Positions 1 through 10,802 of a DNA stretch of 64,000 nt are shown here, one piece after another. The notes under the pieces are model-generated. The model was not told the origin of the DNA. It searched no databases and saw only the letters and a list, made by a program, of their open reading frames with translations. Source of the DNA: Paramecium tetraurelia (Eukaryota; Ciliophora; Oligohymenophorea; Peniculida; Parameciidae); contig NW_001799455.1 of assembly GCF_000165425.1 (NCBI RefSeq), positions 62,001 to 126,000 of the forward strand, written 5' to 3'. A program made the translations under genes and the position numbers. Position 1 is the first letter of the stretch. Each line of letters opens with the position of its first letter.

Positions 1-240
1 TAACAGAAGTAGGATCAATTTGATAATCAAACATCAAAATACTAATTGTTTGGTATCATCTTTCGTTTATATCCCTTAGCGTGTATAGTCCATTTAGGAA
101 AATCTGTTCAAAGTGGACATTATGTGTCTTACATTAAAAAGAATGGAGAATGGATTCTGTACAATGATTCTAAGGTTGCCAAGATAGCTGATCCTGCTTT
201 AAACAAGGGTTATATGTATATCTTCAAGAGACTAGATTGA
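1..240 (+). CDS. USP5/UBP14-type ubiquitin C-terminal hydrolase, C-terminal end only
   Basis: This is the last part of a ubiquitin-specific protease; the rest lies upstream of the window. A 27-nt intron (53-79, GTATC...CTTAG) must be removed. The joined protein then reads YQLFACIVHLGKSVQSGHYV, the catalytic His box of the USP fold, followed by YNDSKV and GYMYIFKR before TGA. The wording, especially the YMYIFKR end, matches the USP5 (isopeptidase T, yeast Ubp14) branch, which disassembles free polyubiquitin chains. The intron is a multiple of three and contains no TGA, so leaving it in would not truncate the protein. The family call is firm; the exact paralogue is inferred. Confidence 0.85.
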
Positions 241-287
241 ATTAGTAATCTTGATATTTGTAATCATTTGCAATAAAATTTATTTTT

Positions 288-1300
288 ATGTATAATACTT
301 CGTTCTACCTTGCATCCCCTCAACCAGCCTATATTCAGTCATCTTATTTTAGATATTATCAGCCACCAGTCAAAGTGATCATTAAGCCACCAAATTTCCA
401 AATATAACAACCAGTATCATCATAAAATCTATGAAATAATAGCCAATTTCGACAACAAGAGTGTATCATACTTAACCAATCATCCCTCCTCGACATAGTA
501 ATTCCATCCATCAATCCTACATAACAAGAACCATGGCACCACCAACCTAATAAATGCCTCTGAATACTTCCTATTAACAATAACCCTTTGTTAGATCATC
601 CATTCCATATCAACCGTAGTCGTAGCAGTATTCAAAATCCTTTCATCAATAATAACCAGTTACTCCTTAGGTTTAATCGAGACAATCGAAACCAGCCCCA
701 TAATCAAAGTCGAATTATTAAGCAGCTCCACAATATTAACACAAACCTCAATACTCTCAACCTCCGATCCTTTCCTAACAGGATGACGATCTGGAAAAGA
801 AGTTCCAAGATGCAATCGATAGAACGAGGGATTTGGTTCAGAAGTACAATAAACCGTAACCAAAATAAGAGGAATAACAGTAACTCCAAGATTTGGCCTT
901 GCAATACGAAGATGGGTACATTTATAGAGGTCAAGGATATGAACCAGCAACAAGAGAAGGATTTGGGGTTTTGAATGATCAAAATGACAATGAAGTATAC
1001 AGTGGCTATTGGCAAGACAACCAATACCATGGGCAAGGAAAACTGATTAACTATTCAGCAGAAGAAATCAATGGTCCTTTCGATTATAGAGATCTGAGTG
1101 TCATTGAGAATGGTTGGTTAAGTTACGAGGGAGAGTTCTATTAGGGCAAGATGCAAGGAAATGGAGCTTTGTATCTTACCAATGGAGAGCGCTATGAAGG
1201 GTAATTCAATGATGGCATGATCGAGGGCAAAGGAGTATTCATCACTCAAGACGGAGAATAAATTGAGGGAATTTGGAGAGAGGGTGTATTAGAAAATTGA
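288..1300 (+). CDS. MORN-repeat protein with Gln/Pro-rich N-terminus
   Basis: About 327 residues after removing a 29-nt intron (414-442). The first 190 or so residues are low complexity, rich in Gln, Pro, Ser and Tyr, with most glutamines written TAA or TAG. A short charged, coiled-coil-like stretch follows (DDDLEKKFQDAIDRTRDL). From about residue 205 come roughly five MORN repeats, seen as YxGxxxxGxxxGxG patterns (YIYRGQGY, YSGYWQDNQYHGQGKL, YEGEFYQGKMQGNG, YEGQFNDGMIEGKG). MORN repeats usually form extended hairpins that bind membranes or partner proteins; no enzymatic domain is visible. The gene begins 47 bp after the USP stop and is followed closely by the TRM11-like gene on the same strand. 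Confidence 0.85.
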
Positions 1301-1363
1301 TTGATATAAAATTTAATAACTTAGTCATTGGTTAATAGTATAATTAATATTGATATTTAATTT

Positions 1364-2633
1364 ATGATTCAAGAATAAGAACACATTGTCACCTTAGTTT
1401 TAAATCAGTCTATTGAGATGGGAGAGTTTGCAATATAGGAAGCAATTCAACTATTTGAACTTTTTGGAATCCCATATTAGGAATTGCTCAAATTGTATTT
1501 CCCAATAAATTAGTTCCCAAAGAAATATGAAATTACATCTCAAACTCTCCCCAACTATCCTTTTGTAGATGTGTATCTGAAGGATCTGGATATAATACCC
1601 AAGGTTTTGAGTCGATCCCTTATGATTCATGACATCCTCTTCACAATCAGTAGAGCCAATACAATAGAGGAGTTACCTATGAATGTGTTACTATAAGCTA
1701 TGCCATACATCGAAAATTCCAATCTCTCATGTAAATGTGATATCATAACATCTTTTTTCAAAATTACTTAGGAGAAGAGAGTTGAATTGATGGAGTAAGT
1801 TTTTGGAGAGAAGGGATTTAATTGTCAAAATACTATTAATTTAACTGAACCCGACATTCTCTATTATTTAATGATCACTAAAGATCAGAAGTATATTGCT
1901 GGTTTCAACTTGGCAAAGAAGAAGAAAAGAAGAGAGAAGAACTTTGCAAGAATCTACGAATTGCCTAATCGAATTTATCTGGGTCCAGTTTCTCTGGCTC
2001 ATGATTTGGCATTTTTGATGGCCAATTAAGCCTAAGTCAAAGAGAATGATTTTGTATTCGATCCTTTTGCAGGAACAGGCAGTTCTTTAGTAGCCTGTTC
2101 CCATTTTGGAGCCATTTGTTTTGGCTCTGAAATAGATGGATATGTAAGAGATATTTGCTATTCCTTAGTTGATGAAAGGACATTGCATTGGATATATCAA
2201 TAGCAAAAGTACCTACCTCAAAGATCCAAACTATAAATAAGTTAAACCCTACATAAATTTGAACTTTCAACAATACAACCTTCCTCCTCCTAATTTGATA
2301 TAGACTGATATTCACTTACCTAATTTCAATCCAAGAGTTGATGAATTCTTTGATGCGATAATTTGTGATCCTCCTTATGGCATAAGAGCATCAATCTAAT
2401 AAGATGGAAATGAGTAGGATTTATAAGCTAATCGAACAGCAATCTATAAAAGAATGTTTGAAGTAGCCAGAAGAGTACTAAGAAAAGGAGGAAGACTCGT
2501 TTATCTGTATCCATTGTTTAAAGGTATGGAAAAGAAAGTAGAGAAGGAGGATGGATTCGAATTAATTGATTTTCGAGAGTAGAAAATGGTTGATAAAAGA
2601 AGTCGATTATTAGTTACAATGGAGAAATTGTGA
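1364..2633 (+). CDS. TRM11: TRM11-like tRNA guanosine-N2 methyltransferase
   Basis: About 414 residues with one 25-nt intron (2144-2168). The C-terminal half is a Rossmann-fold SAM methyltransferase: the SAM-binding segment is FDPFAGTGSSLVACSHFG, preceded by LAHDLAFLMANQA, and the catalytic motif is CDPPYGIRA. This combination is typical of TRM11/TRMT11, which with TRM112 makes 2-methylguanosine at position 10 of many tRNAs. The N-terminal half is divergent, where the THUMP-related region of TRM11 would lie. Length is close to that of the yeast and human proteins. No TRM112 gene is seen nearby. Confidence 0.9.
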
Positions 2634-2809
2634 ATTAAATTTAGAATATATTATGTAATGTCAAATTAGATTACTCATCAATGCAAAGTTGAATAAATAT
2701 ACTCCAAATATTCTTATGAATAGATTCTCATAAAACTTCAATTTGTTCCCTCCCAATAATTTTATATTATCATAAATTCTTTGATTTATTTAATCTATAC
2801 CCAACATAC

Positions 2810-4411
2810 TCAGGTATTCAACAGAAATGCCCATACAATAATAGGCATATAATTTGATTTCTCATATCCATCCCATATGCTTGTCTCAAATTTCCCATTC
2901 GAAATGTAGGATTTATCAAAAACCCAATTGGTGAAGGTTCTTCCTGAGATTATGAACATATAGAAATAGATAATCCAAAACAAATGTTCCCAACATGCTT
3001 CCCATTTCTTACCCTTTCTGGTTAGATTTGTCTCTTCCATAGATACATAGGGTTTCAAACTATTCGGACTTGCATAATAGATTAATCGTCTAAAAAATAC
3101 AGTAAATACTATTGATATGTTATTGATCCTAAACATTATCAAGAAAAATAAGCAAAACCAAAAATCGAATCTTGCCATGTCTGCTTAAATCAATGTCCCA
3201 ACTCTTGTACCTATTATCAACAACTAACCTTAGTAAATATACAATTCACTGAATTTGGTTAACGACAACGTTAAATCCATTATGATCTCCATTCCCAAAT
3301 CCAAAAAGGCATATATGAACATGTAATATTCATTCCAAGCCACAGGATTGTGATCTCTCAATGACTATTTTATTGAAGGCAGTAGTTTAAAACAAACCAA
3401 CAACAATCCAATTATTGTGACATCATACAAGAAATAGCTTAAGCCTTTTAAAAGCTAACTTGGCCATGTCTTCATTCTAAACGTATTGAAAAACACAACC
3501 AATCCAATTATATAGACATATACTATAAAGAGCCAATCTTCATTGAATCCAACCCAAAATATCATAATAAAATCTGTTAATATTGTCATTAAGATCAATA
3601 CAAAGTACTCCATCAAAGGTCTCCCATTCTTGACCTGTATCAACTTATTTCCTAATACCAATTTGTACAATATATGACCTTTTGCAGAATACAATCCCTA
3701 ATTTAAAAAGCTGTTTATTATTAATGATAATCTTACAATCTATTATTTGACAAATGACCATAATCATAACCCAATAACTAGAGCAATCAATCCCATCAAT
3801 AAAGCAGAATTCTCCAATCTCATTTTGCACAACCAAAATCAACACCTTCTACCACAAATAGCTATAAGGAGAGGAATTACTGTCTCTCTTGCTAGAAACT
3901 TGATTATATTCTTATTTTCCATGAATATCAAACTCAATTAATCTCCTATTCTATCATAATAGAACGCATTTATTTTACGAAACCCTGCCCCTTTATTATT
4001 CAAAGTCATATTTGATATCATTGATTAACTTAAACTATGTTGATTAATAGGAACAAGTTTCCTATTTGATGATTTATAAGTCTGAAGATTATTCCTCTGA
4101 TTAGAAGGCATACTCATGAAATTCAAAGTTAAAGGTTTCTCCTCTTGCATTTCAGTGTTCAATTGCTCTACCTATACCATTTCCTTTTTCACCTCAATAG
4201 ATACGACCTCCTATTCAGATGCTTCGAATTTCTAGTTCTTCTGATTGTGCTGCGATCTCTAATATTATTCATCCTAATTAAATTCAGATTCCAGATCCCC
4301 TTCAGAATTAATAGTTTAATCCTGTTATTCTTTGACCTTAATGGATTCCTGTTGTTGTTGTTTAGCACTCTAAAATTTCCCACTCGAGGAGGATGCATTC
4401 GATAAATACAT
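2810..4411 (-). CDS. Multi-pass membrane protein with disordered N-terminus, family not recognised
   Basis: About 512 residues with two introns (3849-3880, 32 nt; 3740-3770, 31 nt); only this pair keeps one reading frame throughout. Residues 1-170 are polar, Gln/Ser/Asn-rich and probably cytosolic. The rest has some seven or eight hydrophobic stretches, for example FVLILMTILTDFIMIFWVGF, WLFIVYVYIIGLVVFF, VTIIGLLLVCFKLL, FDFWFCLFFLIMF and LFWIIYFYMFIISG. The last part (WEACWEHLFWIIYFYMF) faintly recalls TLC/ceramide-synthase proteins, but the Lag1 histidine motif is absent. I do not recognise the family. It is convergent with the TRM11-like gene. Confidence 0.7.
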
Positions 4412-4613
4412 AGAGTCTCTAACTTAAAATTAATTAATTAAACATTATTTCAAAATATTACTTAAAATATAATTTGTCATTTTCTGGATTTAATCTCCAG
4501 AAATTATTAATATTGATGAATATTTAATTAAAAGACGGACATAAAAAGATACAATCCATTTAATTCAAATTAGATTGGATTTAATTAGTTATTATCATTT
4601 TATTCCTAATTAA

Positions 4614-4805
4614 ATGGGTTGTGCAAACATGAAAAGTACAAAGGAAAATCTATAATACTCTGTAAATTCGAAGATTCATTTAAAGGAACAAAGAAAGACA
4701 GAAAACCAACTGTTTTAAATTGTTAAGAATCCCATTTTTCAAAGACGAAAGATTTAATAAGAAAGATCATTTAGACTTCAAAGTGAGGAATTAAGGCAGA
4801 TATGA
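4614..4805 (+). CDS. Small basic protein with MGC N-terminus
   Basis: A 63-residue intron-free reading frame starting MGCANMKST. Gly2 followed by Cys3, with Ser at position 8, fits N-myristoylation plus palmitoylation, so attachment to the inner face of a membrane is a reasonable guess. The rest is rich in Lys, Arg and Gln, with six glutamines written TAA or TAG, which argues for real coding sequence. No domain is recognised. It sits alone between two convergent minus-strand genes. Confidence 0.5.
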
Positions 4806-5054
4806 GTCAAAATTTTTTGTGTTTATTTTTTCATTAAAACTTTCAACCAAGACTCAAACACTGTGTTTTTATAGTGACAATACATAGATTAAATCAATCC
4901 ATTCTCCATTGAATCTAAATCTATATGGCATTTAATTTTTATAGAAGAATTACACCTGAATGATATGAATAATGGTGTTCTTCTGAATGAACTATTAAAT
5001 AAAATTAACTTACTGTTTATTTATTTAAATTTGAAATAATAAATATAATAACAA

Positions 5055-6832
5055 TCAATTAAGTTTATTAAAGGATTCTAATTTTTATTAGCTTTTATAC
5101 TAATCCATTTTACCCAAGACTCCCAAAGTAGTATAGTCTTATTTATTCGACATCAATCCAGCTGTCATGCTAGTCATTTTTTTAAAGTTTCTCATAAATT
5201 ATTGCTTTTCCTCTTAAGTCTTAGAATTTGATCCTTTTGATTATTATGAGTCTGATCCCAGAGTTTATTATTGTTAGGAAATGTATTTCATAGTTTAAGG
5301 CATAGACAATTGATTTAATCCCATCGGGCTGCCTGAGATACTACTAATTTATTATTATAAGTCATCAATGATCATATTTTGTTTAGATAACTTATCTTAA
5401 TAGTCTTCATTAATGATATCTATTTCTTTGGCTTTATTTTCTTCTTACTCTGCCTGATAATGTTTTAACTGAGTTAATTAAATAGTCAATTTATCAAGTT
5501 CTTCCTTAAGATCTTAATTCTAGTCTCTAACATCTCTGAGTTATTCCTAAAGATTCCTATTCTCTTCGCTATATTATATCATCTGCTTAGTTAGTTGATC
5601 TTGGATATCAGTACCAGTTTAGATTTATAGTTGCAAATTTTCATATTTACCATCATCTCTTTCATTAGAGATATCTGAATCTGAATTGTTGAGATTTCTA
5701 GCACTATCCTTTTGATCAATAATTAATTTATGCAAATCTTCAATCTAAGAGTGCAGTTTGAAAATGGCTTAATTTTTAGTTTCTAATAATTCACTTTTTA
5801 ATTATAATTCTATCAAATTTATAAAGGATAGTATTTACCATTTTCTAAAAATGTGATTTAATCTTCATCATTAATTTACATCTTATCATTAATTTAATTG
5901 GTTTGGCTCATGCATCTGCTTCTAATCCTTATATGCTTAAACTTCTCCTCTAATTCCAAATCCAAATCATTCATTCTTATCGATTATTTCGTATTAGGGG
6001 ACCTATCATATTAACATTCTGCGTCAATTAGTTTTTTTTTGCTCAAAAGAAAACTCTTACCACATGGACATTTTACACACTCCTCATTTATTTAATCATG
6101 GATAATTTACAAATTGTCAATGAGATCAGATGAATGATAACTCTACTGTTGTTAATCACTATTATTTTCAAGTCTTTAATTTAACAAATTATTTTAGGAG
6201 TCTTCCTGCAATTGTTCTACTTGACATGAAAAATCTGAATTATTGTAATTTAATTTAAAGACTCTAAACTTGAATAGAGACTTCTTGACTAGATAAATTT
6301 AGTTAATTTTAATTCTTTATTTTTACACTCTCCTCTTCAATTACAGTATTGGTTGTGGCATCTACCTTATTATATTCTGTTTATGTTAAATTTTCTACTT
6401 TTTCAACTATTATTTAACAACCATTATCCACTAGAACTCCAGGTGCTTCTGAAGATATCAAAGTATCAGTTTGTATTTATTGATCAAAGGTTTCAGGAGG
6501 AGCCTTCGATGGTATTGAATTTAACAACCCTGTCATTTGTTATTCATTTTTGTTTGATATATCGTTACATTAGCTGGTTAGATATAGGGAACCGTCATTT
6601 TCATCTTGCGACTAAATTTTTTCTAAAATCAAGCTAATTTATTACATTTGACCTTTTCAATATACTTATCCAAATTGCTTTTGAATTTATTGGTATCGAG
6701 TTTAGACTAAAAAGCAGAAGCCAGTTTTTCAAATGATTCAGAACGCTTAGAGCTATCAAATTGGTAGTTGCACTTGGAAAATACGTCTGAAAGTGCTCCC
6801 AAAACATCTTTGGTTGGGATGTAATATTACAT
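5055..6832 (-). CDS. Coiled-coil protein, function unknown
   Basis: About 565 residues after removing introns at 6623-6645 (23 nt), 6235-6262 (28 nt) and 5810-5838 (29 nt). The N-terminus (IPTKDVLGALSDVFSKC) is compact. The middle is acidic and Ser/Thr-rich and holds a small Cys cluster (CVKCPCGKS) that could bind metal. From about residue 320 on the sequence is strongly heptad-like (EQLRDVRDQNQDLKEELDKL), and the tail is Ser/Gln-rich. It starts 34 bp after the stop of the neighbouring gene on the same strand. A structural or scaffold role is the most that can be inferred. Confidence 0.75.
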
Positions 6833-6865
6833 ACAATTATTAAAAGATAATAAAACTAAATTAAA

Positions 6866-7352
6866 TCAACTCTCAAAGGATGTTTCTAAAAATTTGCTTT
6901 TGTGCTTTTCAATGAAATCAACTTCGAAATCATCCACATCACACAAGTATTTGAATGCCACTCCCTGTTAAGTGATCAAAAATGTACCAACACAAAGAGC
7001 GACTCTAAAATATAAAATTTAGAAATAACCTTGATACTAATCCAAGTTTCTGATAAACTCTAAATGTTCTAGGCAATATGGCAGCAGTAGTCAACCCAAA
7101 AAATGATCCATAATAATTCATTCTCACTAATTTCTTTTGTAGTCCTTAATAGTGCTTTTATTATTGATCATCCATATCAATTTCCAAAGCCCTCATGATT
7201 TCACGCTTGGTGGAAGTTGTAGTATTTTCTAATCCATATTCTCTTAATTGGGTTTAGGCCTTTCTGAATCTTGCCTATTGCTCCACATATTTCATTTTGT
7301 CTTTCATTTATTTGCTTTTTTCTTTCTTCTCCTCTCTTGTTAATTCAGCCAT
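6866..7352 (-). CDS. Small protein with charged N-terminus and two hydrophobic segments
   Basis: About 153 residues with one 25-nt intron (7005-7029). The first 65 residues are highly charged and helical (MAELTREEKKEKSKQMKDKM). They are followed by two hydrophobic stretches, YYGSFFGLTTAAILP and RVALCVGTFLITQQGVAF, which may form a membrane hairpin, and then an acidic tail (CDVDDFEVDFIEKHKSK). No family is recognised. It lies head to tail with FCF1 (29 bp away). Confidence 0.65.
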
Positions 7353-7381
7353 TTATATAAATTAATAAAAATAATAGCAAT

Positions 7382-8003
7382 TCATCTTGGAGCACCAAAT
7401 GCTTCAGGCATTCTTTCTATGGTATATTTGTGATTCTAGATGAACATTATTGGAACACCAGGAATTTTACGGATTCTGCGTTTTAGATCCTTATCACAAG
7501 TGGCTACTATGAAACATCTATGTTGTTTCACTCTATTGACTAAACAATCATCAGCATAAGTGCCCTTGTGATCACAAGTCAACTTCTCGAAACGAGGATC
7601 CTTGGACAATCTCAAGGCCAATCTTGTCTTTTGTCCCAACTTCTCCAATTCAGCAATAACGCAATCGGAAATATATGGAATACATTTTCCTAAAAGACAA
7701 TCCATTGTATTTTTAAAAATGTCTAGTTTGTTTGAAATACTGAAGTTCAGGAAATTTGTATCAAGTAGAATTCTATAGGGAGGTCCTAGGGCTGGATTAT
7801 GTTTGAAGAATAAGTGACTTGGCTCTTGTGGTCTAAAATTTAATGACATATTAAAAATACAATTCCTTTATTTCCACATCATTGACACCTTTCTTTTTCT
7901 CTTCCTTTGGCTGTTCAAGATGTCGTTTTTAACATCTGGGATCCTTTTTGGAAATCATCCGCTTTATTGTTGCAAATTTCTTTGTTTTATGTGCTTTACC
8001 CAT
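7382..8003 (-). CDS. FCF1: FCF1/UTP24, PIN-domain endonuclease of the SSU processome
   Basis: 197 residues after removal of a 28-nt intron (7833-7860), almost exactly the usual FCF1 length. A Lys-rich N-terminus ([16 protein letters not shown]) leads into [20 protein letters not shown], then a PIN domain with the acidic motifs [21 protein letters not shown] and [12 protein letters not shown]. The end, [17 protein letters not shown], is highly conserved. FCF1 cuts pre-rRNA at sites A1 and A2 in the nucleolus during 40S maturation. All catalytic acids are present, so it should be active. BMS1, another small-subunit processome protein, is encoded at 54010-56827. Confidence 0.96.
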
Positions 8004-8091
8004 ATGTTAAAATTATAAATACGATGTTTTGATATAGAATTTGGAGTATTACTTCAATATATTAAATATGGAGAACAGAATTAATAAAACC

Positions 8092-8575
8092 TCATTTATA
8101 ATAATGTTCCTTTAATTCTTATACCTGAATCTTTTTAATCATGTCAATCTATTTCTTCAAAAATGTTTGTTATTACTTATTTTTCTTATTGTAAGGGGAC
8201 TGAAGCAATTAAATTAGTTTCTTCGTTTGAATCATTTTTACAGTAGTGGGACTGCTCTATAACTTTTGATTTGGAGATTTCCTTTGCACCTGATTACGAT
8301 CACATTTCGGACTACCCGGTCGACTTGAGGATTACTTCACAAATAAGAAACCTCTCTTGACATCAGGTAATGTGTCTCTACTAGGCTTATTGGTCTCCTA
8401 AAACATTAAATATGATTGTTACTTAAGTTGAACCTGACATCAAAAGTGATACCTTCTTTTTTTTCTCTTCCCCATAAAATTGCAAACTTAATTCCTTGTA
8501 AAACTCATCGATATCATCATCCCCATCCTAAATTGGATCGTAGGAATGGAGGGACAAACGTTCATCATCTGACAT
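8092..8575 (-). CDS. Small basic hypothetical protein
   Basis: About 152 residues with a 25-nt intron (8398-8422). It begins with an acidic stretch (MSDDERLSLHSYDPIQDGDD), then becomes Lys/Gln/Ser-rich (VKQSSSRPGSPKCDRN, PYNKKNKQQQTFLKK) and ends in a short helix. It has no recognised domain and is probably largely disordered. It starts 89 bp upstream of FCF1 on the same strand. The coding call rests on the clean frame across the intron and on several TAA/TAG glutamines. Confidence 0.6.
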
Positions 8576-9364
8576 TTTTTTCTTATAAAAATTAATCAAA
8601 ATACTTAATTAAACACTCATAAACGTTCTCTATACACATTTATCAGTATTCCACAAACATAACTTCATGGAACTACTCAAGTGTAACAATAACCTCTTCA
8701 AATCACCTTAATACAATTTCAAAATTCCATTTTATCAGATAAACAGAATGAATAATAAAGAATGTTCTAAGTGCAATTTTATTATTAAAGTATAAATTTA
8801 AGAACAGTTAGAATTATAATATGTAGTTCAATTTGAATTAATTAATTTTATATTTGCAATAAGCATCAAATTTATCAACTTTAGACCACCCATAATTATT
8901 TGTCTATTCAAACGATTTAATAATTGCGTGTTTTATCTCTTGAAATTTCATAAATACATTATTTAAAATTAGATATGAATAGAGTGTTTGATATTCATAA
9001 AATATTTTTTGAGAATATTTAGATGTATTTCACAATAAATTTCCTTTTTAATTATTGCCCTTTCTATAGATATCTGTAATAAAAAAAAAATTGAATTCTT
9101 ATTAAATTTATCTGCATTAAAAAATACATTATTGATATTCTTAAATGTATGTCATTCTCTCTAATACATATTAATACATACTATTACCCTTTCAATATTA
9201 TCGCCAAAAAATATGACAGTAGTAAATTATAAAAATGATTTATTATAATAAATAAATATTAGGATATAAAAGGGAAACTACAAATCAACTAAATTGCCAG
9301 TAAAAGGGTATTTATATTTAATAGATAACAATATATATCTTAATTTTAAGAAGTATAAATTTAA
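8576..9364. other. AT-rich spacer
   Basis: About 790 bp of AT-rich sequence between two minus-strand genes. A TGA-free frame from ATG 8667 to 8978 on the plus strand could encode 103 residues with a CSKC motif. It lacks the look of the neighbouring genes, and open frames of this length are expected by chance when only TGA stops. I see no tRNA, repeat or other structure here. Confidence 0.5.
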
Positions 9365-10348
9365 TCAATTACATAGATCAAGTATTAATTGATCTAAATT
9401 ATCAATTTATTTGGAATTATCAGCCACTCTTTTTGTGGATTGTTATTCTTACTTAGTTTAATTGAATGCTAAGTTAACAGGATGAAAATTTGGGATTTGT
9501 TAAACAGGATTAACTTTCTGAGGCTTTTCATTTTGGAGTTTCAACTTATGAGTGATAAGTGTTTATTCAGGTTGTTTTGAAGTTCTGGCAACTATTCCTT
9601 AAATATCATCCAAAAGGGTTTCTATTTGTTGATCAATGTTAATCTTTTACTCAGTTCGACTAGTATCATCGGTGAAGTGGAAATAAGCATTATCGTCAAG
9701 TTATTAGATTTTGCTTTCAGTGGAAATTTTATGTTTTGGTTGGTTCTTCTGCATGAAGGATACTGTAGCAGATTAGCCTTATGATTTAATTTATTTTGAA
9801 GGTATTTGATCATAATCAGGGAGTCTTTCTTACGTTGTATAGATTGCCCTTTCGTAATCTAATTCATTCATGAAGTTAATGAGACTTTGTGAATAATTGC
9901 GATCATCTTTGGATTAATAGATTTTTGATTATTCATCTTCTGAGAATTGAGCATTAATTTGTGAATCTTAAGCTTGAAAGGTTTGTATTTTAGGATCAGA
10001 TGTTAAGGATTTATCAGTGACCTTTTCAGTTTTATTTGGTAATTCAACTTCATCTTGTTTTCTCTCTAAACCTAGAATGGCATATTTAGCTGCTTTGAAT
10101 AGTCTTGTTCCATCATTTTTAATTTGAGATTATAAGGATTGTTCATCTAAAATATCGATTATTTTTTTTTCTTGATATTTTTAATTTAACAGATTATACT
10201 TCTGAGTGGCTTGTTGTTTTTCCTTTTCTGATTAAGCAAGCATCATTTTAACTGAGTCATATTCTCTTTAATATAGTCTCTGTTCAAATTGATAACCTAG
10301 TTTTAGATTGTCAATTTCCAATTTTTGATTACCCTAAAAATTATACAT
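9365..10348 (-). CDS. Coiled-coil, Gln-rich protein, function unknown
   Basis: 327 residues with no intron. The start MYNFQGNQKLEIDNL leads straight into a helical, heptad-like region (about residues 5-95), followed by a polar, Ser/Gln/Asp-rich tail with short helical islands (RTEQKINIDQQIETLLDDIQ). Many glutamines are TAA/TAG. It diverges from the plus-strand gene at 10497 with a spacer of about 150 bp, which probably holds both promoters. No family is recognised. Confidence 0.7.
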
Positions 10349-10496
10349 TATAATATATATTATAATATTGGGTTGTATACAAAAATTGGGTTCTAGAATA
10401 TTTAAATGAATAGATATAATATTTGATAAAATTTTATAATGCTTTTTTAGAATTAAGGAGAAAAGATTGGGGAGTCATCTATTAAAAATAGATAAA

Positions 10497-10802
10497 ATGG
10501 AAACGAAAGCTCAATTTTTATTTTCGGATAGAATCAAATTATTGCAGCAATTGGGACCTGAGCCAGGGAGAGAGGAAATCCAGAAGATGGCTGCGATGTA
10601 CAAGGTACCAGAGGGGAAACTGCAGAAGTGGGTCAATCAGTATGACAAATATGTGTTACCGTAGAGGAAAGAGATAATGGATTCTGATGATGATTAAATA
10701 AACAAATTAATATAAGAACAACGGTAGTTGTGTTAAGAGTTGTCGGCTTTGACTGAATAAATTAATGAAATTCATAAAAAGAAATTATTTTATTATTAAT
10801 GA
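10497..10802 (+). CDS. Small helical protein, unknown
   Basis: 101 residues, intron-free. The central part (GREEIQKMAAMYKVPEGKLQ) has the spacing of a short helix-turn-helix or homeodomain-like fold, and the C-terminus is helical and charged (QLCQELSALTEQINEIHKKK). The first in-frame ATG was chosen; the upstream codons hold no ATG. Its TGA overlaps the ATG of the next gene by four bases, which is unusual for a nuclear gene. The helix-turn-helix idea is only an impression. Confidence 0.65.

Noticed and set aside
588-974. A 128-codon standard-code frame overlapping the MORN gene
   Set aside because: It is a shadow in another frame of the Gln/Pro-rich MORN protein N-terminus, which reads continuously with TAA/TAG as Gln.
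2810-3178. Possible TLC/ceramide synthase domain in the membrane protein at 2810-4411
   Set aside because: Only a Trp/aromatic pattern is shared; the diagnostic His residues of the Lag1 motif are absent.
8667-8978. A 103-codon TGA-free frame with a CSKC motif
   Set aside because: With only TGA as stop, frames of this length arise by chance in AT-rich DNA; composition drifts to random-looking Ile/Phe codons and no intron or homology supports it.
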